From NCBI GenBank assembly GCA_018402445.1, contig JAGYIT010000007.1, positions 1,042,424-1,106,423 of the forward strand: a stretch of DNA of 64,000 nt, in the 5' to 3' direction. Of the stretch, positions 9,501 through 16,983 are shown one piece after another. The stretch's first letter is position 1. Each line of letters starts with the position of its first letter. This stretch comes from Akkermansiaceae bacterium. GTDB taxonomy: Bacteria; Verrucomicrobiota; Verrucomicrobiia; Verrucomicrobiales; Akkermansiaceae. Below the pieces are notes generated by a model, which was given only the letters and a program-made list of their open reading frames with translations, ran no database searches and had not been told where the DNA came from. A program made the translations under genes and the position numbers.

Positions 9501-9708
9501 GACCACGCTCACCACCTTTTTCGGACTCGCGCCGCTGCTCATCGAGAAAGAGGTGGAAGCCCAGTTCCTGAAACCGATGGCCGCGTCGTTGGCGTTCGGG
9601 ATCGTGTTCGCGACGTTCATCACCCTGTTCCTGCTGCCGATGCTTTATCTCATCGTGAATGACCTGCGCAGCGGGATGCGGGCGTATCTCGGCAAGGGGA
9701 AAGCGTGA
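6583..9708 (+). CDS. RND-superfamily efflux pump, inner-membrane subunit
   Basis: This 1041-residue protein starts at GTG 6583, overlapping the adaptor stop codon. It has the two-fold RND layout: TM1 at ~13-32, a large periplasmic porter domain (~35-335), TM2-6 (~340-470), a second periplasmic domain (~555-860) and TM8-12 (~865-1025). TM4 carries the proton-relay pair in V-V-D-D-A-I-V-I-G (D at ~399-400). The short N-terminus and sequence style suit the hydrophobe/amphiphile efflux branch often annotated as AcrB/VexF/heavy-metal-like. The substrate cannot be predicted. The A(outer)-adaptor-pump gene order is a complete tripartite system with no regulator visible next to it. Confidence 0.93.
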   Translation: MNKHPFITWFASNPVVANIMLFSILGAGIYTALTVRKEGFPAFAAETVTVTVPILGGTPENVERGVAIQIEESLQGVSGIDEVRSVSSDNLSTVTVRALEGYPITRLLDDVKVQVDAIPNLPEQAEKPIVKENKRQSQVLWVEIYGSDDEVLRKETARRMRDMLLAQPAISKVETFGARDYEVAIEPSEEALRKYGLTFEEVADAVSENSVDLGGGDVRSARGNISLRARDQAYRKADFENIPVRTDADGSRIFIRDVATVRDGFIGQKILNRFRGEPTTSLQVVTEGDDDIIEAVTQARRTVAEFKDLPEGIKVAEWLDGSTRIRDRLHLLGKNGAIGVCLVLVVLMLFLNLRLAFWVAVGIPVSLAGAVALFPIPGIDLSVNVISAFGFLVVLGIVVDDAIVIGESIYSEKEAKGDGDADAIETTVAGVSRVVTPATFGVLTTIAAFLPLTQVSGRLGNVFGQIATVVVLCLIFSLIESKLILPAHLAHLNVHRKPGNPVSRAWSRFQKSIANGLNRFVEKCYTPLIERMIPWRYAVLAGFVAVLILVIGLFPAGKLRFVFFPNIYNDDINASLSLAQGQSPDYLHAQALRIEETARQLGERYQQEFGHNPFLEIQLAASTNTDAAVSAQLSRSSSRPFLPSEQIVLDWRKAVGSVAGARSLSFSATAGPRGGDIQINLESDDLAELEAAAAELTDEIATYPGTFDVSDSFDSGKPEILYSVTPEGEAAGFTRRDLAVAVRDAYYGREAQRMQRGRDEVRVMVRYPEEQRKSLETLREMRVRAPDGTAVPFPVVADTSYGQSLASIERINNRRVVTINAAVNKATTTPDEVNTRLESDFFPEFLARYPGIRITESGEVEQRIKSVESLKLGFIFSIIFIYVLIAIPLKSYTKPLIIMSVIPFGIIGALMGHFMMDIPISILSVFGILALSGVVVNDSLVLVCEVNNLRGEGRSLSDSVKMAGARRFRAILLTTLTTFFGLAPLLIEKEVEAQFLKPMAASLAFGIVFATFITLFLLPMLYLIVNDLRSGMRAYLGKGKA

Positions 9709-9731
9709 CCGTGGCGGCGGGGAAGGGGAGA

Positions 9732-10988
9732 TCACGCGGTGTTGAGCCCGCGCATCGTGCCTGACGAGGTGGCGAAGCGCTCCGTTTCCAAGCCGATGTT
9801 CTGGAGCATGCTGAGGTAGAGGTTCGGGAGCGGGTAGTTGTCGGTTTCCGAGAAAGCCAGATGCTGGCCGTGCCGGAAGCCGCCGCCGGCGAAGAGGACG
9901 GGCATGTTGCGGTTGTCGTGGGAGGACGCGTTGCCGAGGTTTGAGGTCAGGAGGATCATCGTGTCATCGAGGATTCCCTGCCGCTTGAGTTCGCGGAGAA
10001 AGTTACCCCAGTTGTCCACGGTGGTTTTTTCGACAATGGCAAGCTGTTCGAGTTTTTTCGGGTTTTTGCCGTGGTGGGAAAGCGAATGGTAGCCCTCTTC
10101 GACCCCGTCGAGAGCGCGGACGTTGTTGCCCGTGCAGTGGAGGGTGACGAAGCGGCTGGAATCGGTGCGCAGGGCGAGGGCGACGACATCCAGCATGGCG
10201 CGCATCTGGTCCGGGGCGTTGTTGTTGTCCGCCGCTGCGGGGGCGCCCCCGACCTTGGGTTTCGGTTTTGAAATCCATTGTTCGTTGGCTTCGAGGCGTG
10301 TTTCGAGTTCACGCACCGAGTGGAGCCACTCGTCCATTTTCTCGCGGTCGGCATCGCCCAGTTCGCGCCCGAGGGATTTGGTTTCGTCGCGCACGATGTC
10401 GAGGATCGACTGGCCGCGGCGGTTGATCTCGGCCTGGCGTTGCTTGGCCGAGGGGGTGTCCTCCATGAAGAGGCGGGCGAAGAGATCCCTGGCATCGTTG
10501 ATCGCGGGGATCATCGCACCGTTTTCCGTGTAGGAGGGGGAGCGCGAGTGGCTGGTGTTCAGGACCAGGGAGGGGAAGCGCGTGTGGTGGCCGAGGTGCT
10601 TGGCCATGAGCTGGTCGATGGAGATCGTGTTGGTGCGGGCGGAATTCCGTTCCATCGGGCAGGCGGAGAAAATCGATGCCTCGGCGGCGTGCCCGCCTTT
10701 CACGCCGGGGTGGGAGGTGCCGGAGATGACGGTGAAATCATCCCGGAGATCCTGAATGTCCTTCAGGTAGGGGGACGGGGTGTAATTCGCACCTTTGTCC
10801 TTGGGGACGAGCAGGGGGTTGTGAAGTCCGAGGGCGAGCGAGACGCCCACAAAGCGTCTCGGGTTCGGCCGGGACGGGGTGGCGGCGAAGGCCGGAATCA
10901 TCGCATCGAGCAAGGGCAGGCAGAGGGCTACGCCGGCTTGTTTCAATACGGTGCGGCGTGAGAGCGTCCTATGGGTGGCGATGTGCAT
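9732..10988 (-). CDS. DUF1552 family Tat-exported protein
   Basis: This 418-residue protein has a twin-arginine signal (L-S-R-R-T-V-L-K at ~9-16, then a hydrophobic run to AFA at ~36). The body matches DUF1552: RRFVGVSLALGLHNPLLVPK, then SGTSHPGVKGGHAAEASIF, and a conserved C-terminal SNLGNASSHDNRNMPVLFAGGG. The family occurs mainly in Verrucomicrobiota and Planctomycetota and belongs to the alkaline-phosphatase/sulfatase-like fold (compare DUF1501). Its reaction is unknown. It lies 9 bases after the DUF1592 cytochrome-type gene, its near-constant partner, so the two form an operon and probably act together in the periplasm. Confidence 0.85.
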   Translation of the reverse strand: MHIATHRTLSRRTVLKQAGVALCLPLLDAMIPAFAATPSRPNPRRFVGVSLALGLHNPLLVPKDKGANYTPSPYLKDIQDLRDDFTVISGTSHPGVKGGHAAEASIFSACPMERNSARTNTISIDQLMAKHLGHHTRFPSLVLNTSHSRSPSYTENGAMIPAINDARDLFARLFMEDTPSAKQRQAEINRRGQSILDIVRDETKSLGRELGDADREKMDEWLHSVRELETRLEANEQWISKPKPKVGGAPAAADNNNAPDQMRAMLDVVALALRTDSSRFVTLHCTGNNVRALDGVEEGYHSLSHHGKNPKKLEQLAIVEKTTVDNWGNFLRELKRQGILDDTMILLTSNLGNASSHDNRNMPVLFAGGGFRHGQHLAFSETDNYPLPNLYLSMLQNIGLETERFATSSGTMRGLNTA

Positions 10989-10997
10989 GGGTCGGAT

Positions 10998-13365
10998 CTA
11001 TTTTTCCAAAAATGGCGGGCTGGTGAGCGTGGCTTTCAAAAGCGAGCGAAGGCCGTGGTTCCGGATACGGGTGCTTTCGGAGATAGTTTTCATCGCCTGC
11101 TTGTCGCTGAAGCGGATTTCCCCGCCGGTTCCGTAGCGGAGGAGCTGGCCGGCGAAGGCTTCGGCAAGCATGTCCGGTTGCGAGAGATGCAGATCCCGCC
11201 ATTCCGGGTAGTTGCGGAAATCGTGGCCCTCGGGCGTGGTTCCGCTGGAATCGATTTTCGCGGATTTCCCCGGCCTGCCGTAAAACTCGCGGAGGTTACC
11301 GACAGGGTCGAACTCCTCCAGGGCGAATCCGGCCGGGTCGATCCTGGCGTGGCATGACGCGCAGGACATGGAATCGCGGTGTTTCTCCAGCTGTTCACGG
11401 ATCGAAACCGCACCGCGGATATCCGGTTCGATCGCCGGGATATTTGGCGGCGGAGGATCGATGTGCTGGCCGAGAAAGCGTTCGTTGACGAAGACCCCGC
11501 GAACGACGGGAGAGGTGACCGAGCCATCGGCGGTGACTTTCAAAACGGCTCCCTGCGTCAACAGCCCCGACCGGGCATCCGGCGGGAGTTTGACTTTGGC
11601 GAGACCGTTCCCGGCCACCAGATCCACGCCTTCGATGGAGTAATGCTCTTTCAGGCGGGTGTTGAGAAACGCGAAATCGGATTGGAGGAAATGGGTGACG
11701 GAAAGATCTTCCCGGAACAGCTCGGCAACGAACGCGCGGGTTTCGGCGAGCATCGATTGTTGGACGATGGGATCGAAGGTTCGGAAGCGTTGCGGATCGG
11801 GTTGGGTGAAATCGATGTCGCGCAGCTCGAGCCACTCGTTGGTGAAAGATTCGATGAAGCGCGAGGATTTCGGATCGGCGAGCAGGCGGTCGATTTGGGC
11901 GGAAATGATCGGGGCGTCACGGAGTTTGCCCTGGTCTGCGAGCTGGCGGAGTTTCTGATCCGGGAGCGACTTCCAGAGCATGTAGCTGAGGCGCGAGGCG
12001 ATGGCGTGGTCGTCGAGATCTCCGGGGGCTTCGACGAAGGTGAGGAAGTTCGGAGAGCAGAGGATCGCGTGATAGCCGTGGCGCATCGCCTCGGGAAACG
12101 CCTCGCCCGAGCTGAGCGCGGCGGCGACGAGTTTTTCATAGGGGGCGAGGGTTCCGGCGGACACCGGCCTGCGGAATGCTCTGGCGGCAAATGTTTCCAA
12201 AAGGCGCTTCGCCTCCACGAGTGGTTTGGCGGGGCCTTCCTGGATCTCCTTGCGGGTCAGGCCGGGGAACAGGTTGTTGAAGACGACTGCTCGGTCTCCG
12301 TTGGGATGGATGCGTTGGATCGTGATGCCTGAGAAATGGAGGCCGTGATATCCCTGCTGCTCCAGATCCCGGCCTTCGAAAATCACCGTGCCGCCATCCT
12401 TGCCGACCACGTTCGAGGGAGCATATTTCGCCCCGCCTTCGGAGGGTTTCAGAATCAGGCAGTGGCCTTTCCGGATCCACGCGCGGTATGTCTGATCGGC
12501 AGCTTGCTCCGCGCCTTCGACAAGGCCGATGGGAAATTGCAACGGCTCGTTGGATTGTCCCGAGCCGGAGTTGAGCGTCGCCCACACCGCGCCGTCGTCT
12601 CCACGGTTGATGCCGCGCGCGTCGTGCACGGTCACCTGATACCAGCCGTCTTCGGGGATGATGGTTGCGGGGAGGCGTCCGTAAAACTGCACGCCCATCG
12701 CCCATGCGATCACCTCATTTCCGGCCGGCTCTGGGCCCCTGTAGTTGCCTTTTCCCAAGCCATCGGTGAGTTCCATTTTTCCATACCTCTTTTCGAAGGA
12801 AGGATCTTTTCCAAGTGCCCGCGAGAAAGCCTCTTCCAGCGCGGTGTCGGCCGCCTGCAGGTAGCTTTGGAGGTGGAAGTGGCTGAGCTGCTGGGATGAG
12901 GCTGTGTTGGCGAAGCCTTCATCGGAGTCGGCGGTCAGGATCTCCCCAAGCTTCACGCCGATCCCGAGCAGAGTCGTGGAGGGTGTGTTCGTATTCCTCC
13001 CGGGTGAGGCGGCGCGACGGCACACGACCCGATTTCTCGATCAGGGCGCGGTCCGTTTCGCGCAAAACCTTTCCCAAGCCCGTCAGGAATCCACCCAGTT
13101 CCGCGTCGGCAGGCCGTTTGTTTTCCTTGGGTGGCATGTCGCCGGAATCGACCTTTCTGAAAACCCTTTCCCAAGTCGCGAAGTTGGCGGGATCGGTCGG
13201 ATCGAGCTTCGTGTTGAGCAGGTCGAGGTCGGCTTCCGGATCAAGGTCGTCATGGCATTCGTAGCAGTGCTTTTCGAGAAACGCATCGAAGTGAGCGCGT
13301 CCGGACTCCATGCCCGCGGCAAGAGTCGGCGCGGATAGGATGCAGGAAAGGAAGGCGCGGCGCAT
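10998..13365 (-). CDS. DUF1592/DUF1588/DUF1585 planctomycete-type cytochrome c protein (one frameshift)
   Basis: The gene starts at ATG 13365 with a signal peptide and a PSCyt1 heme site C-Y-E-C-H (~34-38). It reads to RRLTREEYEHTLHD, then needs removal of one T near 12972-12976 to continue LLGIGVKLGEILTADSDEGF. After that the DUF1587, DUF1595, DUF1592, DUF1588 and DUF1585 modules follow in the usual order, with a second C-x-x-C-H (M-S-C-A-S-C-H) near the C-terminus. The total of 2368 bases is one more than a multiple of three, as expected for one inserted base. These large periplasmic, presumably heme-bearing proteins travel with DUF1552 and have no proven enzymatic role. The frameshift is probably an assembly error. 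Confidence 0.85.
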
Positions 13366-13369
13366 GACA

Positions 13370-13520
13370 GGTAGTAGCGATACGAGATACGAGCGGTGAT
13401 GGCGGCTCTTTTCAAGAGTTTGGGCCTGATAAGTGAGGCAGCTCTCGCCTTTTTGGCCGGTTCATGCGGACTGAAGGCGTAGATGAACACGTTCGTGTCC
13501 ATGAAATATTCAACGCTCAT
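13370..13520 (-). pseudogene. Truncated PIN-domain toxin (VapC-like), only the N-terminus left
   Basis: From ATG 13520 the peptide MSVEYFMDTNVFIYAFSPHE carries the first strand and first catalytic Asp of PIN ribonucleases (M-D-T-N-V). Similarity stops after about 30 residues (ARAASLI), and the start of the DUF1592 gene at 13365 leaves no room for the other three acidic residues. The start overlaps the last codons of the antitoxin gene by 11 bases, the classic antitoxin-toxin overlap. The toxin is therefore dead by deletion. Confidence 0.75.
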
Positions 13521-13731
13521 TCATGTCGTCCCGTGTGAATTTCCGGTCGAAGCTCAGATGCTTGGATAGGTTATTGATGACCTCGTCCGCTTTCTTGCGG
13601 GCTTCATCGCGATTGGCGATTTCGGCGAGCCATTGGCGGAAGAGGTCGTTGAGCGTCGTTTTCCGGGCGCGGGCTTCGGCGCGGGCTAGCTCGATGAGGT
13701 TCTCATCCGCGCTGAGGGTAATGTTTTTCAT
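13510..13731 (-). CDS. Ribbon-helix-helix-type antitoxin (VapB-like), apparently intact
   Basis: Starting at ATG 13731, this 73-residue protein begins MKNITLSADENLIELARAEA. A short beta strand and a helix like those of RHH antitoxins are followed by TTLNDLFRQWLAEIA and a charged C-terminal tail (FTRDDMNER) that would cap the toxin. It is co-oriented and overlaps a PIN-domain gene that is now truncated. It may persist as a DNA-binding relic, or as an antidote to related toxins elsewhere in the genome. Confidence 0.7.
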   Translation of the reverse strand: MKNITLSADENLIELARAEARARKTTLNDLFRQWLAEIANRDEARKKADEVINNLSKHLSFDRKFTRDDMNER

Positions 13732-13778
13732 AACACGATGATAGTGCACACTGCTTTCGTGCGCAAGGTAGCATTTCC

Positions 13779-14525
13779 TCACAGCGCCCCGAACCTGCGG
13801 TGCCTGCCTTTGTATTCCTCGACGGCGGCGAAAAGGTCGCCTTGGCGGAAGTCGGGCCACATTTTTTTCACGATGACGATTTCCGAATAGGAGATCTGCC
13901 AGAGGAGGAAATTGGAGATGCGCATCTCGCCGGAGGTGCGGATGAGGAGGTCGGGATCCGGGATATCGGCGGTGTAGAGGTGTTTGGCGAAGAGCCCGGT
14001 GGTGATATCTTCCGGGGAGATTCTCCCGGCGACGGCTGCTTCAGCAAGGGCACGTGCGGCAGCCGTGATTTCCTCGCGGGCGCCGTAGGAAAGGGCGAGG
14101 ACGAGGGTCATGGAATCGTTGCCCTTGGTGTGCTCCTGGATGAGGGCGAGGCGTTCGCGGGTGGAGGCGGGGAGACGCGCGATGTCGCCGATGGCCTGGA
14201 GGCGGACGTTCTGCTTGTCGAGTTCCTCCGCCTTCTCGTCGAGGAAGCGGTCGAGCAAGGCCATCAGCGCCTCGATCTCGGCTTCGGGGCGGTTCCAGTT
14301 TTCCGAGGAAAAGGCGTAGAGCGTGAGGAATTTTACGCCGAGTTCCTTGCAGGCGTCCATGACCTCGCGGACGGATTCCGCGCCTGCACGATGGCCTTCG
14401 GCGCGGGGGAGTCCGCGCTCTTTTGCCCAGCGGCCGTTGCCGTCCATGATGATCGCGATATGGGTCAAGGTTTCCGTGATGGGTTGGATGGCGGGAGAGT
14501 GGCCGCACGGCGGCGCGCGAGTCAA
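13779..14525 (-). CDS. uppS: Undecaprenyl diphosphate synthase (cis-isoprenyl transferase)
   Basis: The protein contains the family signature H-I-A-I-I-M-D-G-N-G-R-W-A (Asp and GNGRW bind isopentenyl and farnesyl diphosphates), then LTLYAFSSENWNRP, and the C-terminal D-L-L-I-R-T-S-G-E-M-R-I-S-N-F-L-L-W-Q. It condenses eight isopentenyl units onto farnesyl diphosphate to make the C55 carrier lipid for peptidoglycan. No ATG lies upstream of the conserved core. TTG at 14525 gives 248 residues with a ~20-residue lead, and a nearer TTG just before THIAIIMDG is an alternative. Normal family length is 240-260. Confidence 0.93.
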   Translation of the reverse strand: MTRAPPCGHSPAIQPITETLTHIAIIMDGNGRWAKERGLPRAEGHRAGAESVREVMDACKELGVKFLTLYAFSSENWNRPEAEIEALMALLDRFLDEKAEELDKQNVRLQAIGDIARLPASTRERLALIQEHTKGNDSMTLVLALSYGAREEITAAARALAEAAVAGRISPEDITTGLFAKHLYTADIPDPDLLIRTSGEMRISNFLLWQISYSEIVIVKKMWPDFRQGDLFAAVEEYKGRHRRFGAL

Positions 14526-14777
14526 TGCCGTGGCTGGGGGAAATGACGTCTATTATTAGCACCACCTTTATCGCTTCTGATTCGGACGATTTCCGCTCGT
14601 TGCCATCGAAGATTAAGCCGCAAGCATTCCGCCGATGGAAAGACACCGGCTACGCCCGAAACGCCCCCGCCCGCTTGGCCGCGAGGGCTTGGGTGGCCGT
14701 AAATCGCACCCAAATTGCACGTGCTTCGACTCGCCAAATTCGGGTCGATCCGGATCAAACGTTCTTCGACGGTGGTC

Positions 14778-14795
14778 GTTTCCACTAGTGGAAAC
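14778..14795. promoter_or_regulatory. 18-bp perfect palindrome, candidate operator
   Basis: GTTTCCACTAGTGGAAAC is perfectly self-complementary with no spacer, which suits a dimeric DNA-binding protein better than an RNA hairpin. It lies 163 bases upstream of nuoF and 250 bases from uppS. I do not recognise the regulator. Confidence 0.5.
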
Positions 14796-14882
14796 AGGGT
14801 TTGTGTGGTGGGTCGCCAAGGTTAGGATCGGGGCACTGAGGGCGCTTCGGCAGATTCATGCTCCCGGCACCCGAGCAGGCGC

Positions 14883-14900
14883 TTGTGAAAAATTTCACAA
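14883..14900. promoter_or_regulatory. Rex (NADH/NAD+ sensing repressor) operator upstream of nuoF
   Basis: TTGTGAAAAATTTCACAA has 8-bp arms TTGTGAAA / TTTCACAA around AA. It matches the known Rex consensus (TTGTGAA, 4-bp AT-rich centre, TTCACAA) at every fixed position. It ends 58 bases before the nuoF start, a normal place for a repressor of an NADH-oxidising gene. No rex gene is in the window. Confidence 0.75.
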
Positions 14901-14958
14901 ATCCCCGATTCCGGCTTTCCCATCCTGCCATCCCGCGCTCATATTCCGCGCGCCGCCC

Positions 14959-16356
14959 ATGATCTCCTACACGAAACAGCCCCACGCACGCGAGCACCGC
15001 CTGATTTTCCGGAACATTGACCGGGTGGGCTGGGACACCTCGATCGACACCTACATGGCCGACGGCGGCTATGAAGACCTGAAAAAGGCCATCGCGATGG
15101 CACCAAAGGACATCACCGAGGAGGTGAAGAAATCCGGGCTGCGGGGCAGGGGAGGCGCGGGTTTCCCCACCGGCATGAAGTGGACGTTCATCCCGCCGAA
15201 CAACACCAAGCCAGTCTATCTGATCTGCAATGGCGACGAGTCGGAACCCGGCACTTTCAAAGACCGCTACATCCTCCACCAGGATCCCCACCAGCTCATC
15301 GAGGGCATGGTGATCTCCTGTTTCGCCGTCGGCGCGCAGACCGCCTACATCTATCTTCGCGAGGAATTCCCAGAAGCGGCGCTCATCGTCGAGAAGGCGA
15401 TCGAGGAGGCGCGGGCGAAGAATTTCGTCGGAAAAAACGTCCTCGGTTCCGGTTTTGATCTGGAAATCTACGTCCATCGCGGTGCAGGCGCCTATATTTG
15501 CGGTGAGGAGACGGGGCTGATCGAATCGTTGGAAGGGAAGCGCCCTTATCCGCGCATCAAGCCACCGTATTTCCCCGCGGCTCTGGGTCTCTACATGTGC
15601 CCGACGATCGTGAACAATGTCGAGTCGCTCTGTCATGTGAAACACATCATCCGCATGGGCGGCGATGGATACGCGAAGCTCGGTGTGGCCCGCAACACCG
15701 GCACCCGCATCCTGTGCGTTTCCGGCGACGTGAAAAACCCCGGCTACTTCGAGGTAGAGGTCGGCAAGGTCACCATGCGCGAGCTGCTTTACGAGATGTG
15801 CGGCGGCCCGAAGGACGGGCGCGAAATCAAGGCCGTGATCCCCGGCGGATCGTCCTCGAAAATCCTCAAGGCCAGCGAGGTTTTCAAGCTGAAGAACCCG
15901 GATGGCACCGAGCGCGAGCTTTCCTTCTGGGATATCCCGATGGATTTCGACTCCCTCGCCGCCTGCGGTTCCATGGCCGGTTCGGGCGGGGTGATCGTCC
16001 TCGACGACACCCGAAAAATGTCCTGGGTGCTCAACAACCTCAACGCCTTCTACGCCCATGAATCCTGCGGCCAATGCACGCCTTGCCGCGAGGGCTCCAC
16101 TTGGATGAAAAAGATATCCGACCGCCTCGTCGCTGGACACGCGACCCCCGAGGACATCACGACCCTGGAGAGCGTGGCCTACCAGATCGACGGGCGCACG
16201 ATCTGCGCGTTCGGCGAGGCGTCCTCATGGCCGGTCGAGGCGATCATCGCGAAGTTCCGCGACGAACTCCTCGCCGATACGAAGCCCGCCCTTTCCCCTT
16301 CGGAAATGAACCCGGAGGCCGCCGCCCAAACGCGCTTTCTTACCGCCGCCGTCTGA
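14959..16356 (+). CDS. nuoF: NADH-quinone oxidoreductase subunit F (NuoF), isolated from other nuo genes
   Basis: From ATG 14959 this 465-residue protein carries the full NuoF set: FMN/NADH glycine loop GRGGAGFPTGMKW (~61-73), C-N-G-D-E-S-E-P-G-T (~89-98), H-R-G-A-G-A-Y-I-C-G-E-E-T (~174-186), and the N3 [4Fe-4S] ligands E-S-C-G-Q-C-T-P-C-R-E-G (~368-379) with a distal Cys near T-I-C-A-F-G. It is the NADH-binding, electron-input subunit of complex I, or of a related hydrogenase or formate dehydrogenase. No nuoE, nuoG or other subunit lies on either side, so it is an orphan in this window. A Rex operator precedes it. The open frame extends to 14635, but that part is not conserved-looking. Confidence 0.92.
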   Translation: MISYTKQPHAREHRLIFRNIDRVGWDTSIDTYMADGGYEDLKKAIAMAPKDITEEVKKSGLRGRGGAGFPTGMKWTFIPPNNTKPVYLICNGDESEPGTFKDRYILHQDPHQLIEGMVISCFAVGAQTAYIYLREEFPEAALIVEKAIEEARAKNFVGKNVLGSGFDLEIYVHRGAGAYICGEETGLIESLEGKRPYPRIKPPYFPAALGLYMCPTIVNNVESLCHVKHIIRMGGDGYAKLGVARNTGTRILCVSGDVKNPGYFEVEVGKVTMRELLYEMCGGPKDGREIKAVIPGGSSSKILKASEVFKLKNPDGTERELSFWDIPMDFDSLAACGSMAGSGGVIVLDDTRKMSWVLNNLNAFYAHESCGQCTPCREGSTWMKKISDRLVAGHATPEDITTLESVAYQIDGRTICAFGEASSWPVEAIIAKFRDELLADTKPALSPSEMNPEAAAQTRFLTAAV

Positions 16357-16409
16357 GCGATGCGGTCGATGGGGATGGCTCTTCTTATAGAAGCTGCTTT
16401 CGCGGGAGC

Positions 16410-16856
16410 GGGTCCCAAAAGGGCAGCCGCCCCAACAGCGTCTGTACGCCCACGCGCTAAGGTATTATGACCGGGCGATGGCGTTCCGTACCGGATTCCA
16501 TAGCGTGTTTACCGGTGTCGGCGGGCCCTGCCTGATCGAGGAAGGCCTGCTGACCCTGCTGGAAATGCTGCGCGTATACGGTTACGCCACCGCGCTGTTC
16601 GGAAAGTGGCACCTCGGCATGACTTTCCACGACACAGAAGGAAATCCTATCAACAACGGTTCCCTTGAGTCCGTGCGGTGCATCGACTACTCGCGCGCGG
16701 TGCCGACGGCCTGCTGCATCGCGGGTTCGACCGGTTTTTCGGCACGGTCTCCTCTCCGACTACCGATATCCTTCACGCCTATATGGACGGCGACCGCATC
16801 CCGGTTCCACCGACCGGGATGTTGGACAAAACGAAAAGCCCAAGGCGAGGCTGCTC
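16410..16856 (+). pseudogene. Decayed sulfatase (arylsulfatase family) remnant
   Basis: Pieces of a type I sulfatase appear in order but in changing frames. The first piece, at 16434-16457, reads N-S-V-C-T-P-T-R, which is the C-x-P-x-R formylglycine motif. An in-frame TAA follows at 16458-16460, then G-I-M-T-G-R. AFRTGFHSVF continues in another frame, then GYATALFGKWHLGMTFHD (~16583-16636). After another shift comes HRGFDRFFGTVSSPTTDI, then IPVPPTGMLDKTK. The N-terminus and the C-terminal half are missing. A nonsense codon, at least two shifts and deletions make this a true pseudogene, unlike the single-indel genes nearby. Its place beside the sulfite-reduction genes may be coincidence. Confidence 0.8.
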
Positions 16857-16983
16857 AAAGGTGGGCAGATGCGTGGGGCTAATAATTTTCAGGTGAAATT
16901 TCCGAAAAAGTGGTTGCGCGCGGGTTGATTACGATGCAGCTTTTTGCGGATACCTGACAAAAAAAGGTAAAATACTAAGGATT

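Larger units (their letters stand above)
14526..14958. other. Gene-free divergent region between uppS and nuoF
   Basis: I see no convincing gene in these 433 bases, although both strands are open for short stretches. It holds an 18-bp perfect palindrome (14778-14795) and a Rex-like operator (14883-14900), so it is best read as the regulatory region for nuoF, and possibly for uppS. Confidence 0.6.

Noticed and set aside
13083..13366. Continuation of the PIN toxin frame to 13083
   Set aside because: After ~30 residues the frame is the out-of-phase shadow of the DUF1592 gene and lacks the other PIN acidic residues.
14635..14958. N-terminal extension of nuoF to 14635
   Set aside because: It is unlike any NuoF, would run through the Rex-like operator and the 18-bp palindrome, and ATG 14959 gives the standard length.
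14526..14958. tRNA or small RNA gene in the uppS-nuoF gap
   Set aside because: No cloverleaf or T-loop-like sequence was found. The only structured parts are the two palindromes.
16944..16973. Promoter TTGCGG - 18 bp - TAAAAT upstream of cysJ
   Set aside because: The -10 box would end only 10 bases before the ATG, leaving no room for the AAGGAT ribosome site, so it cannot be the main promoter.
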